Shown: piece after piece, positions 23,264 through 35,962 of the stretch
How the letters are laid out: each line of letters begins with the position of its first letter
Position numbering within the stretch: the stretch's first letter is position 1
DNA from: Ziziphus jujuba
Lineage: Eukaryota; Streptophyta; Magnoliopsida; Rosales; Rhamnaceae
Assembly (NCBI RefSeq): GCF_031755915.1
Contig: NC_083386.1
Coordinates: forward strand, 20,755,001 to 20,819,000
DNA length: 64,000 nucleotides
Reading direction: 5' to 3'
Made by a program: the position numbers and the translations under genes
Notes under the pieces: model-generated
Database searches by the model: none
Told to the model about the DNA's origin: nothing
Seen by the model: only the letters and a program-made list of their open reading frames with translations

Positions 23264-24819
23264 TTTTTTTTTTTTTAATAGCTCTAAAGAATCATAACGA
23301 TCTTTATATAATTCATTCTACCTAATCTTCACAGATCATAAAAACTGGAAGCACTATATATATAAATATATATAAACACTTTGAAACTATGTAAAATAGT
23401 AACAATAATATTTCAACATAGAAAATATAATATAAATATATATATATATATATATATATTATTGCTTTATATATATATAATATGAAAAGAAAAAACTGAC
23501 CTTTTTTTTTTTTTTTTTTTTTGGGTGAATAAGAACAAAGTACTGACATGCACAAAATGTGACAAGAGATTGCATGGTTTGCAAGCACCGCAAAATACTT
23601 CAAGTGTTAGAAAGCTACATGCACTATTAGTGTGGATCACAAAGTCCCCTGTAGATTTCAGAATGAAGATTATACCATAAATTGCTTTGCTCACTTTTTG
23701 AAAAGCTGTGAAAATAACCCAGTATTAAAACAATAATAGAACCACAATATGTCGGTATCAAATATTCAAAGAATGCATGGCCCAGCATTATTACTTTGAG
23801 AATACTATTTATTCAATCGGAATTTCATACTATTATTCAATGGTAAAAATAAAAATAAAAAAATAAAAAACAGATATTGCTATTTCTTACTATTTTTTAT
23901 GATTATTGATGAGATGCATTGCAAATATATGATAATAAATTTTTTTTTGACATAAGATAAATTGGTAATGTTAATGCCACTGAATTTTTTACCAAAACTT
24001 ATTTATCAAATGATATGAAAGGCACTTTTTTTTTTTTTTTGGGTAAAAATGATGTAGCTTGAGATTAGTGGGTGATGAAAAAAGCTATGAGTAATATATT
24101 AAAATTATCAATTTTTTTAGCAAACAATGTAATAGAAAGCTATTGAATTCACTTTTGATAAATTTACAATATGTTTTTTTAGTAGATAGTAATATCTTAG
24201 CAAGCTTTTTTTCCATTAATCTAAAATAATGTTTTTGTTCACCAATTAATAGTATCTTAGCAAATGATATGACAAAAAGCTATTTGGTAGAAAGAATCGG
24301 TGGCTCTAACATTTTTGAAAAAAAACTATACTTTTAGATTCATGAAAAATAAATTCAATAAAATAATAATAATAGTGTTATATGCGTTAAAATATTTACT
24401 AAATAACATGTATTAATATATAATTAGTTAGGTGAAAAAAAATATTACCATATTATTTCTTATACTATTTGATAAAATAGATTAAATAAATATTTTAATA
24501 AATCTAACAATATTAATAAAATAATATTACATGATAAGGTATTAAAAATTTTGTAAATTGTTTAAGCTTTAGACTAAAAATTCAAAATGCGAGCTTACCA
24601 TCTATGTTCATGGGCAAATAAACTGTCCATTTGTTTTGTTTTGGTTTTTGTTTTTATTTTTATTTGTTTTTGTTTTTTAAAACAGAAAATGTGTATGAAA
24701 AGTGAACTGTAATAATAATCACAAAATGGTGACAAAAACAATCTTCGTAAATTATTAAAAAAAAAAAGAAAAAAGAAAAAGAAAGAAGAAGAAAAAAGGC
24801 AAATGGGAAATAAATTAAA

Positions 24820-24855
<36 letters not shown>

Positions 24856-25181
24856 AGGGAAAGGGGCTGAGTAAGAATTTTGGTGGCAAACAATTTGGTC
24901 ACGTCCAACGATCCAGCTTCAAAAACTGCTGAATCATAGGTCTGCTTTCACTTTCTTCTACTTCTCTCTCAAACTCCCAAAGTCTTTGCTTTCAATTTTA
25001 TTTTTTATTTTTTTTTTAATTTCTTTGTGTTTGTTTCTCTTCTCTGCTTCTCTCTCTTCCTGACCATTTCAAAAGTCATCCTAGAAAAATATACACAGAA
25101 AACAAGAGCAACACACACACACACACACAAAAAAAAAAAAAAAAGAAACAGAGAAAACAGAGAGAAAGAGAGAAAAAAACA
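21746..25181. other. AT-rich spacer between cyclophilin and the first PLC gene
   Basis: Divergent promoter space for the two genes. It holds several (TA)n blocks (about 22497-22530, 23226-23260 and 23438-23459), long poly-T runs, and loosely repeated motifs of AGCAAA...AAAGCTATT type at 24100-24290. Open frames are low-complexity and not supported. The last 200 bases are the PLC leader, with a CA/A-rich stretch. Confidence 0.55.
24822..24851. repeat. (GA)n microsatellite upstream of the first PLC gene
   Basis: About 14 GA units ahead of the PLC start codon by 330 bases. Such GAGA tracts are common in plant 5' regions and can be bound by BPC proteins. Confidence 0.75.
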
Positions 25182-27943
25182 ATGGCGAAGAAGGCGGAGA
25201 GCGACAACTACAGGATGTTTAAATGCTTCAACAGGAAGTTCAAGATCAGCGAGGCCGGTCCACCTCCCGATGTCAAGGAGGTATTCAACACCTTCGCTCA
25301 TGGCGGAGAATTCATGGCGGCCGATCAGCTCCTTCGTTTTCTGGTCGATTTTCAGAGAGAGGTTGAATTGACCTTGTCTGATGCCCAACGGATCGTACAG
25401 GAGGTTTTGCGTAGACGAAACGACGTCGCTGAACTTGGGAAGACGATGCCCCCCGGCGGTCTTAATCTTGACCATTTCTTTCATTTTCTCTTCCTCGATG
25501 ATCTCAACGGCCCAATCAAAACCGTGGTGAACATAATTTATTTATTTATTTTTGCATTGTCTTGTTTTTCTTGAAAATGGAGGTATGAGAGATTTTGGAT
25601 AACACTTTTTTTTTTTTTTTTTTGGCTTTTCCAATGCGGTTGCAAAATCAGCGTTATCTGCGTGTTCATTGCTTTAGATGTTTTCCAATTTTCTCACTCT
25701 GTTTGTTTGTTTTTTTTTTTTGTGGGAGACTTAACCTTTAAGAAACAATTAAGCAGAGGATTTTAATATCCAATTTTCTCTTCTTAGAATTTATTTTATT
25801 TTATTTTAAAATTTTTAAGTTTAAAAAAATTAATGCCGCGTGGTTTACAAAGGATACGACTTAAAAAAATAAATAAATAAAATTGGTCATAATAAATATA
25901 TGTATGAAACAGAGTACATTTGGTCAACATATTTTGGGGAAAAAAAATTTTGTAAACTTTATTTTCAAAAATAACCAACAACCAAAAAAAAAAAAAGAAA
26001 AAAATTATTTTTTTTGTTTTTGTTTGTGATAATTATGAAGATTATTTTGGTTTCTAAAGCTTTCAAACAGTAAAGTTAGCTGAATAAAAAATCAAAACTT
26101 GCATTTGAAATGCAGGTGCACCATGATATGACAGCTCCATTGTCACATTATTTCATATACACAGGGCACAATTCTTACCTCACTGGTAATCAACTAAGCA
26201 GTGATTGCAGCGACGTCCCAATTATAAAGGCATTGCGAAGGGGTGTGAGAGTCATTGAATTGGATCTTTGGCCATCTAACAAAGACGATGTTAGTGTTCT
26301 TCATGGAAGGTAAATAGTACCTGATTGAATGTGATCCAAACTTACCCGTTTTGTTGTTTATTTTATTTTATTTATTTTTATATAATATATATAGTGAAAG
26401 AAAACAAAAGCAGAGCGTTTTCAGCACCATTGGTTTGTACTAAACTGTAGGACTTTGACCTCTCCTGTGCCACTATTAGTATGTTTGAAGTCCATTAAAC
26501 AACATGCTTTTGAGAAATCTCCATACCCAGTTATTATAACTTTGGAAGACCATCTCAACTCAGATCTTCAAGCTAAAGTTGCAGAGGTTAGAATATATAC
26601 ATACATATATATATATATATAATTAAAGAATGTTTTTGGTTTTCTGTTTATATAATTTTATTGTAGTGAGCATGCATATTTACTTTATGGAGCATATATA
26701 ACGCCTATCCATATCCATATGTGGATGGATGGGCATAATAAAAAAAATAAAAAATAAAAAATAAAAAACCATCTCCTCACATGTCAATAAATATGATTTG
26801 CCCTCCATAAAGCAAAATTTTTATGGATCCGGAATCATATGGACATGGTCCTCATTTATAAAAATGAATGGGTTTCATGATCTCATAGTCCTACTTAGTT
26901 TTTTAAATGAGAACTATATAGTTCCATATTCATAAGCTATTTTATACCCTCCATAAGGTGAGCATACATGTTTATTATAGCAAAATTATATATATATATA
27001 TATATTTATTTATTTATGGACTTTGTAATGGGTATGTTTATACATATATATAACTAGATATTTTTTCCTTTTTTTTTGGGTCATGTAGATGATTACTCAG
27101 ACATTTGGAGAAATGCTGTATTATCCTCAAGCTGAATGCCTGGCAGAATTCCCATCACCTGAATCTTTGAAAAATAGAATTATAATCTCCACAAAACCAC
27201 CAAAAGAATACCTTGAATCAAAGCGTCTAAAGGATAAAGGAAATATATTTCAAGGTGGAAAAGAATCATCATCAGAAGAAACATCAGGACTGGATACACC
27301 AGACCTTTCAGGTGATTTGGAAGCTGATTTCAGGGTGAGCTTATGATCATAATGGAACCCAATTATCTTTACTCCCTATAATTTTACTTTTTTGTAAACT
27401 TTATACTACAAATTTCACATTATCTCCTTTCAAATAAGTACAGAGTGACAGTGATCAAGATGATGAAGACAGCAATTCATGCGAGCGCAAATCAAACCAG
27501 ACAGCAGGAGCAACTGAGTATAAACGTCTAATCACAATCCATGCGGGGAAACCAAAAGGTGGTCTGAAAGATGCATTGAGGGTTGTTAGTGAAAAAGTTA
27601 GACGTCTTAGTTTGAGTGAACAGTCCCTTGAAAAAGCTGCTTCATCTCATGGAACTGATGTTGTAAAGTATGGCCTTTAGATCTTGCCTGGTGCTTATAT
27701 GTGTAAATACCTGAAAGAAGTAGTAATCAAGTACCATATATTGTAGAATTGTGATATTTTTCTTTCTTCTTTGTTAGATTCACACAGAAGAACATACTCA
27801 GGGTTTACCCCAAAGGGACACGAGTCACCTCCTCAAATTACAAGCCAAATCTTGGGTGGATGCATGGAGCACAGATGGTTGCATTTAATATGCAGGTGAG
27901 TTTCATCTTAGCTGGTTTTTTTAGCCTTTTTAGCAATTGCATG

Positions 27944-27976
<33 letters not shown>

Positions 27977-29568
27977 TCATTTGGAGGGTTTTTATTTTTA
28001 TTTTTTATTTTTTATTGTTATTATTATTTTATAATGCAAAAGTAATTTAATAGCTTTCACTTCTAGTTTCTGAATGTTGTTTTGCATTGGATTTCATGTA
28101 ATTACTATCTGTTTATTGACATTTAAAGCAATTCCTTATTGGTATGATATGGTGGTTTTTACCTGTCTCTGCCACGAATTACATAATTTGACTCTGAAAA
28201 CTTGTGTACCATGTGATTGTCAAATTACTTTCCGAACCAGTTCTCTCTGATTAGGAAGTTACCAAAAGTGAAGTGCTAAGTTTACATTGACAAAAAGGAA
28301 CACCCTCATTTTATGAAGAAACCAATTCATATTCTTTTTTATCGTGGAATGTTGGGTTACTAATACACTTCTAATGCTTTATATCATACAATGAGGGTGT
28401 TCCATAAATGGTCTTTTTTCTTTTTTTTTTTTTTTTGGACATTGATCACCTTAATGAATCTGTTTTGGGCAGAAGTATGTACTAAGCATATAAAATTTTC
28501 TTCAACAGGGATATGGAAAATCACTCTGGATGATGCATGGTATGTTTAGAGCCAATGGACAGAGTGGATATGTGAAAAAACCTGATTTTCTGATGCATAG
28601 GGGTCCGCATAACGAAGTCTTCGATCCTAAAAGAACTTTGCCAGTGAAAAAGACCTTAACTGTGAGCTTCATCTTTTTAAGCAGATTAAAACTGCTAGTT
28701 TCCTTGAGTAATTAATATATATATGTATATATAGGAAATTTTTACGGTGCAGATAGTCCGCATGTGTATTTCAGTATTGATGAATATTTATCTTTATATG
28801 ATAGTATTAACGATGATTTTTTTAAAACAGTTGTCAATACTGAAGTCCAGACATGCAGAAATCCGCATTATAAATAGACTATGTATATATATATATATGT
28901 ACTGCATCTAAAAGCATTCGTTGCCAATAACAGGTTAAGGTATACATGGGAGATGGATGGCGCTTGGATTTTAGCCGAACACACTTTGATACATATTCAC
29001 CACCAGACTTCTACACCAAGGTGAGCTAAAATTCATTACGACTATTTCTGACAGACAATATATATATATATATATATATTTTCTTTTTCCCACATCAATA
29101 ATGTGAATTTTTATGTCAAATCAGAGCCTTCTAATTTAGGTGTAGGAAAGGCCACATATCAAAATTTCCAACTTTTTTTTTATTTTTTTGAGTGAATCTA
29201 ATTTATGAGTAGGTTTTATAGAGTGATTGTACAAATGGGTTTTTGTTTAATTACCAAAGTGTGGTGTTGATCAGGTCCATATTTTTGGAGTACCGGCTGA
29301 TTGTGCAAAGAGCAAGACAAAGATAATTGAGGATGATTGGGCTCCTGTTTGGGACGAAGAGTTTAAATTCCCTCTGACTGTACCGGAGCTTGCTTTGCTT
29401 CGTATTGAAGTAAGAGAGTATGATAGATCTGAAAAAGATGATTTTGGTGGGCAAACGTGTTTGCCTGTCTCAGAACTAAAACCTGGTATTAGAGCTGTAT
29501 CATTATATGACAAAAAAGGTGAGAAATTGAAATCTGTCAGGCTGTTAATGCGTTTTCAATTTGTATAA
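25182..29568 (+). CDS. Phosphoinositide-specific phospholipase C, copy 1
   Basis: PI-PLC cleaves PtdIns(4,5)P2 into diacylglycerol and inositol trisphosphate at the plasma membrane under Ca2+ control. Nine exons: 25182-25526, 26116-26309, 26451-26586, 27089-27334, 27444-27667, 27778-27895, 28509-28661, 28934-29020 and 29275-29568, about 598 residues, normal for plants. An EF-hand-like N-terminus (residues 1-115) is followed by the X domain with [10 protein letters not shown] (catalytic His), [13 protein letters not shown] and VIITLEDHL. Next come an acidic linker (exons 4-5), the Y domain ([41 protein letters not shown]) and a C2 domain ([25 protein letters not shown]). Catalytic residues look intact. 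The exon 1 donor could be three bases earlier. A second copy follows in tandem at 31886. Introns 3 and 7 hold MITE-like repeats. Confidence 0.92.
26683..26957. mobile_element. MITE-like element in PLC copy 1, intron 3
   Basis: CTTTATGGAGCATATATAA at the left end pairs imperfectly with the complement of the right end (CTTATGGAGGGTATAAAA). Both ends are flanked by an imperfect direct repeat, GTGAGCATGCATATTTA (26666-26682) and GTGAGCATACATGTTTA (26958-26974). This fits an old non-autonomous DNA transposon; the family is not identified. Confidence 0.45.
28745..28875. mobile_element. MITE-like inverted repeat in PLC copy 1, intron 7
   Basis: A 40-base arm (TGCAGATAGTCCGCATGT... at 28749) is complementary, with about a quarter of positions mismatched, to the arm ending GCAGAAATCCGCATTA at 28870. 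Both arms share TTCAGTATTGA or its complement. An AT-rich loop of about 45 bases lies between. No certain target-site duplication. Confidence 0.45.
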
Positions 29569-31818
29569 ACTGTATGAATTATTTTAAGATTCAAGATTCG
29601 TTTGCTTTTTTTTTATTATTATTATTTTCCTATTTCTCTTTCTTTCTTTTTATTTTTTAATTTTTACTTTTTTCCACATCCTTTGCTTTGTATAGCAGAC
29701 GTAAATAAGCCTCGTTGTTAATTAGTTTTAGATTCTTTTGGCTTCTCTTTTGCTTCGAGTTGAAGATATGAAATGGATACAACATTAATGGGCGATCTTT
29801 TGATCTTTTCCTATCTATATGATATAATCCAGTTTGAACCCCCCTTTTTTTTATTTTATTTTTTGGTAAGTATTGAGTATTAATACACCTAAAGTTCGAA
29901 CTTAAGAAACCAATTCAAGCGTTTTATCAATCTGTCACAGTTTGTAATAAAAAACTCTTCGAGTTGGATTTTTATTTTTTATTTTTTTTATGATGATGGC
30001 AATTTATCATCTTGCTTGGGTGTAAATGACAACTGAGAATTGAGGCAAAGTATGTATCATAAATTTTGATAAATTACCATATATAAAGTGAGAAAATGAA
30101 ACACGAGCGAGACATTTTACCACAATTCACAAGTCCACTAAAAGAAATTGACTTCGGGACCTAATAGAATTTGAAAGCTGTCCAACTTAATTGAAATAAA
30201 TAAATATATATATATATATATATATAATGCTTATTAATGCATTGATCCATCATCAATAGGTCTAATAGCGAGGTAATGATTTAATTTGACATATGCTAAC
30301 GGTATGTGTTTCAGTATTGGAGTTAAGATAATTTATACTCATGATTATTACTTGGGAAGATGATAACAAAGCTATTACATTGTCTCCTCGATATGACTTT
30401 ATTTATACTCTCAAAAAAACAAAAAAAAAAAAAAAAACATAGTTTACCCTCGGCAAAATTTAAAGAGATGGAACAAAGTTATCAACCTACACTGTTAAGA
30501 TTTAATTACGTGGGGGTCCATGAAAAATCAATGCAACCAAAAATGTACCTTATTTCAAAGCATTTATTAGATCAATTACTCATGTTACGGTATCCAATGA
30601 GAGTACTCCACTTTTTATATACAGTTGGCTACAAATAAACAATCATATATTAAAAATAATATAGAATATGCCTAGCTCTTTTGTATTTTTGTGTACTCAT
30701 TAATATTAACTATTTGGTCCAAGTCTATCCTTTTAGGTTTTTGGACATATTATACGTTTAATTTAAATATGTCTTGTCTCCATTGGTTATTATTTATTTA
30801 TTTATTTTTCAATAAGTATGATAATTATTTTATTAGCTGAAATACTGAGTTGTAGACTGGAGGTTAAAGAGTTGACCTTCCTTTTAAATTTAAAATTAGT
30901 TTTCTGCTCTAATTGGATAAAATAGAAAAACTATATCTCATATTGATTTCATCTTCCACTATTGCAAATCAAATAAATTACAGATATAGGGCATTTCACT
31001 CTTCTTTTTGTTTTTTGGTTTAAAAAAAAAAAAAAAACAATCTCTTTAATCTCATTTTGTTATAGTTTACTAATTTTCATAATTACATAAACAAGTTAAC
31101 AAATCCTTCGTAAAATAATAAAAGACAAACAACAACTAGTACCACTCTTTACATAACAACAAACTTTTTTTTTTTTTTAATCTGTCTTCACCTTTAATAA
31201 TGATTATACTAAAAAGAACAATACAAAATCCGGAATCGTTTTCTTTCTTTTTCCCTTTTTATTCTTTTGTCAGTTTAAATTAGTAAAAATCAAGCTAAAA
31301 GATATTTTAGGCTTTTAGCCGCTAATTATTTTTGAAAAAAAAATGTTCAGTTTCTTATTTTGGTTTTAAACGAGCTATAAAACGAAAAATAATGTATTTT
31401 TCATTTTTTACTTCTAAAAAATAAAATTAAAAAAAAAAAAAAACAAATTGTTGGGAAACGTTTTGGTTTGAATTATCCGTTTCGGTTAGGTGTACATATT
31501 TATTTTTTTAAATAATTTATCTAAAACATGTTTCACATGGAATATCCCAATCCCAGAACCAAAACCAAATCCAAAATCCAAAAAAGTCAACCAAAAAATA
31601 AAAACTAAAAATTGTGACAGAGTTTTAAAGTAAGTGGATGGGCCAGGTGTCAAAAGCAATAGATACAAATGGGTCCCACTTCAGCCACCCCATCTTTCTG
31701 GAATTACTCCAAAACTCAAATGCCGGTATTCCCGAACTCTCTTTCTGCCAAACAAAATCATCAAACAAACGCAACCCAACCTACTATTCTCATCCAAAAA
31801 TATTCACAAAAACAGCAT

Positions 31819-31863
<45 letters not shown>

Positions 31864-31885
31864 GTCTGGGATTTAACTAAACGCC
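29569..31885. other. Spacer between the two PLC genes
   Basis: The first part is the 3' UTR of PLC copy 1. The rest is AT-rich with poly-A and (TA)n runs and no supported gene. The last 250 bases are promoter and leader of PLC copy 2. Confidence 0.55.
31823..31857. repeat. (CT)n microsatellite in the PLC copy 2 leader
   Basis: About 17 CT units ending 29 bases before the start codon at 31886, so probably within the 5' UTR. Confidence 0.75.
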
Positions 31886-34800
31886 ATGTCCAAACAGTCC
31901 TACAAAGTATGTTTCTGTTTCCGCCGACGGTTCAGATTGACGGTGTCGGAAGCACCGCAGACGATCAAAAAGTTGTTCGAACAGTACTCGGAGAATGGGA
32001 TCATGAACGCCGATCACTTCCTCAGTTTCTTGGTCGAAGAGCAGAAGGAAGACAAGGTCACCAAAGAAGATGCCCAGACAATCATCGAAAACGCTCTTCG
32101 GGAGCTCAGGCACCTCCCTATCTTCCATCGCAAAGTTTTCAATCTCGAAGCTTTCTTCAAGTACCTTTTCAGTGATAGTAACCCACCTCTCTCAACTTCT
32201 CCTGGGGTATTTTTCTTTCTTTTTCCCCATTTTTCGTTTCTGGGTTTTGCTCAGAATTATGGTTCCTTTGTGTTTGCTGAATTGTTGATGAAAAATTACC
32301 ATTTTATTTTTTGGGTTTTTTTCTTTTCTGGGCAGGTGCACCATGATATGACTGCTCCTTTGTCCCATTATTACATATACACAGGGCATAATTCTTATCT
32401 GACTGGGAATCAGCTGAGCAGTGATTGCAGCGATGTGCCAATTATACATGCATTGCAGAGGGGAGTGAGAGTGATTGAGTTGGATATTTGGCCCAATTCT
32501 ACCAAAGACAATGTGGAAGTTCTTCACGGAAGGTAGTGTCTAATGGTTTATATTACTGTGAAACGATGATCAATTTTATTTTTTGTATTTATGCTTTGTT
32601 CTGCTAGATTTCCGTGGTGGGTTCTTGTAATTTTTGAGTGTAGTAGACATTTTATTTCCACCCAAAAGGGAATTTTCCTCTACTAGATTTTAGATGCACC
32701 CGATATTTTCTTTGTCGAAATTTTAAAAAAATAAATAAATGAATTAAAAAAAAAATAGATTGCTGCAAAAAAAGAAAAAATATTGATGGTCAAATGAGTT
32801 TAATGCATAACAAACTAAATGGGCAATTGTCTAAATGGTTGTGATTGCAATAAATTGAATGGGAGTCCTAGATTGACAAAATTTTTGTCATCTGAAGGTG
32901 ATACTATTCTATTTTAGACCTTTTTCCATTGTCAATATCAAAATTGGTAATATGGGTTCTCTGCGCTGTTATATTTAGTTAATAGACTGCACTTTTACTG
33001 TTTAATGTAGGACATTGACTACACCGGTGGAACTCATTAAATGTTTTAGATCTATCAAGGAGCATGCCTTTGTTGCATCTGAATATCCTGTTGTAATAAC
33101 TCTAGAAGATCATCTTACTCCAGATCTTCAAGCTAAAGTGGCTGAGGTGGGTATTTGCGCTTACATTGGGATTTCAACGCTCATTTTCTTACCATATGCT
33201 ATTCTTTAACCTATGGTGGTCACTCAAGCGAATAGTTCTACTTTTGTTGGCATTTCCACCTCTTGTTTTCTTACCATGTACTATTCTGCCACCAATTTCT
33301 AGATGGTCACTCAAACTTTTGGAGACATACTGTTTACTCCTGGCTCAGACTGCTTGAACGAATTTCCTTCCCCAGAATCACTCAAGAGAAGGATCATTAT
33401 ATCGACCAAACCACCTAAGGAATACCTTGAGAGCAAAGAAATCAAGGATAATAGAAGTGAATCACAGAAAGAAAAGCCTGTTGGTGATGAAGAAGCATGG
33501 GGAAGAGAAGTAGAAGACCCAAAAGGCCGTGTCAAGGTGTGTGGAGAACTTTTATATATAAGCTTGCCTCTCAGTTGATTCAATAATTGAATTTGGAACT
33601 TTTTCACTTACTATGTTTAACAGAATGATTTGGATGAAGAAGATAGTAATGACTATGAGGAAGATCTTGATGATGGTGATCTCAAGTCCCAGCATGTTGA
33701 ACCACCTGAATACAAAGGTCTAATTGCTATTCATGCTGGAAAGCCTAAAGGTGGATTGGAGGAGTGTCTCAAGGTTGATCCTAACAAGGTGCGACGTCTT
33801 AGCATGAGCGAGCAACAGCTTGAGAAAGCAGCAGAAACTCATGGAAAAGAAATTGTCAGGTATCCATAATATCTGTTCATGAACTCTGTTTTCCAAGATT
33901 TTTTATTTTTTTATTTTTCCCTTGACTATTGAATGAGTTTTCAAATTGGCATGTTGTAATTGTTACTATTATAAGACTGTAACATCTAGTTGATATTTCT
34001 TCAAAGTGCATGCCTGTCTCTGGAAGTTTATTTCTGCATTGTTAGTAAAAGATCTTGTATTTCATGGCCCTCTTTTTTAACTTTAAGCACCAAGATACAT
34101 TTCAGTCGTGTAATTTATCATGCAAGAATCAAATGTCAAAATGAGCCACATTTATTAAAATAATTGAATTGTTGTATTGAATAGGTCCCAGATGGGCCAT
34201 ATCATTTGGAGGACCCATTATTGAACTAATGTGTTGGTGCTTTATGTGTTTCTATGCTTGCATTAATGCGTCTACCCTTCGTTCCAGCTTGAACAATTTG
34301 TAGATTGACATTGTTTATGAATTTCACACTATGTTTTCCTATCATGACAATATGTTTTTCATTTTTTGGATGACCCTATCATCATAATAAAATAATCAAA
34401 GTTTCAAGGTTCTGATTATTTGTTTACTATAGGTTTACCCAGCGGAATATTCTGAGGGTTTATCCAAAGGGTACACGTGTTGACTCCTCAAATTATAACC
34501 CCATGATTGGGTGGATGCATGGAGCTCAAATGGTTGCCTTTAATATGCAGGTATTCTTTTATTAATTATTTGTTTTTAGTTGTTTTATGCAGATTGGATT
34601 GGTATTTCTTATTCTTATTTATTTTGCAATTTATGATTACTTTTTTCCCCATTCTGTTGTTAACCTTAAGTGAAATCATTCAAGATCAAAAGGTGTGAGA
34701 TCTACCATTTAATGTGTGCCAGTTCGGGCTTCCAGTTTTTTTGTGATTAATGACATTGAAGTTATCGTTTGTATTTTTATCGTTGGATATGAAAAGTGTG

Positions 34801-35962
34801 TGTACGTGTGCCTCTGCACGTGAAATTATGTGTCAACCATTACATAGGAACTGCAACTAAAGAAATAAGCAGTTGGAGTAAGATGTTTTAGTGGGTTAAT
34901 GAAACTGGTTGGTTGATCTGATGCGTGTTTTCTTGGTTGTTTGACTTGTGATAAGTGTTGCTCAGCAGCTAAATGTTTAGTGCGGATCTTTCCTGTGACA
35001 GGGATATGGGAGATCCCTATGGTTGATGCATGGAATGTTCAAAGCTAATGGCGGGTGTGGTTATGTGAAGAAACCAGAGTTTTTGTTGAAGACTGGTCCA
35101 CATAATGAGGTCTTTGATCCGAAAGCTAAGTTACCTGTTAAAACAACTTTAAAGGTGAGTGCTTTACAGCCAGGTTTCTTATTATGTGCGGTTTCTTGAA
35201 GCCTCTTGATCAAATGTCTCTTGTGATATCCATATCTTCATTTTGTTTGTCTCAACTAACAAATATACTTTTGTTCTTATTAAAAAGGTGAGCATATATA
35301 TGGGTGAAGGATGGTATTATGATTTCAAGCATACACATTTTGATGCATATTCCCCTCCAGATTTTTATGCAAGGGTAAGTTGATACGATCTATAGCATCC
35401 TTATGTTTTGTCGCTACATTGTATTTTGAAGCTCTCCTATCACCCATGAGGCTATGATATATATGCCTTAACTATCTGGTGCAGTTCGGATCTTAAGCAA
35501 CTTAACATTTTTCCTTGACAGTGGATTTCTTGCTGTTATATGCCTACAATATAGCCATTTGGATATTGGTTTCCCCCTTGGCTTATCCACCACTATTTTA
35601 ATCAGTTATTTTGCATGATTATGGGATCTAAAGGATTTGAAATGTGATTTTCCTTAATGGAAATGCAGGTAGGTATTGCTGGAGTCCCTGCAGATACTGA
35701 TATGAAGAAAACAAGGACACTAGAAGACAACTGGGCACCATCCTGGAATGAGGAATTTCAATTCCCATTAACTGTTCCAGAACTGGCTTTGCTTCGTATC
35801 GAAGTTCATGAGTACGACATGTCAGAAAAGGATGATTTTGGAGGCCAAACATGCCTACCTGTGTCAGAGCTTAAAAAAGGGATACGGGCAGTTTCACTGA
35901 GTAGCCGTAAGGGGGATCAGTACAATTCTGTAAAGCTTCTTATGAGATTTGATTTTGTTTGA
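31886..35962 (+). CDS. Phosphoinositide-specific phospholipase C, copy 2
   Basis: Nine exons: 31886-32206, 32336-32532, 33011-33146, 33303-33536, 33624-33859, 34433-34550, 35002-35154, 35288-35374 and 35669-35962, about 591 residues. Exons 3, 6, 7, 8 and 9 have exactly the lengths of those in copy 1, so the genes are a tandem duplicate. The N-terminal EF-hand-like region ([18 protein letters not shown] at the start) and the acidic X-Y linker differ most. The X domain keeps [23 protein letters not shown] and VVITLEDHL; the Y and C2 domains ([25 protein letters not shown]) are intact. The protein is closer to Arabidopsis PLC2-type sequences through VGIAGVPAD and KTRTLEDNW. Exons 8 and 9 begin with donor-like GTGAGC and GTAGGT right after the acceptor. 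Intron 3 carries a decayed duplicate of the exon 4 start. Confidence 0.93.
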
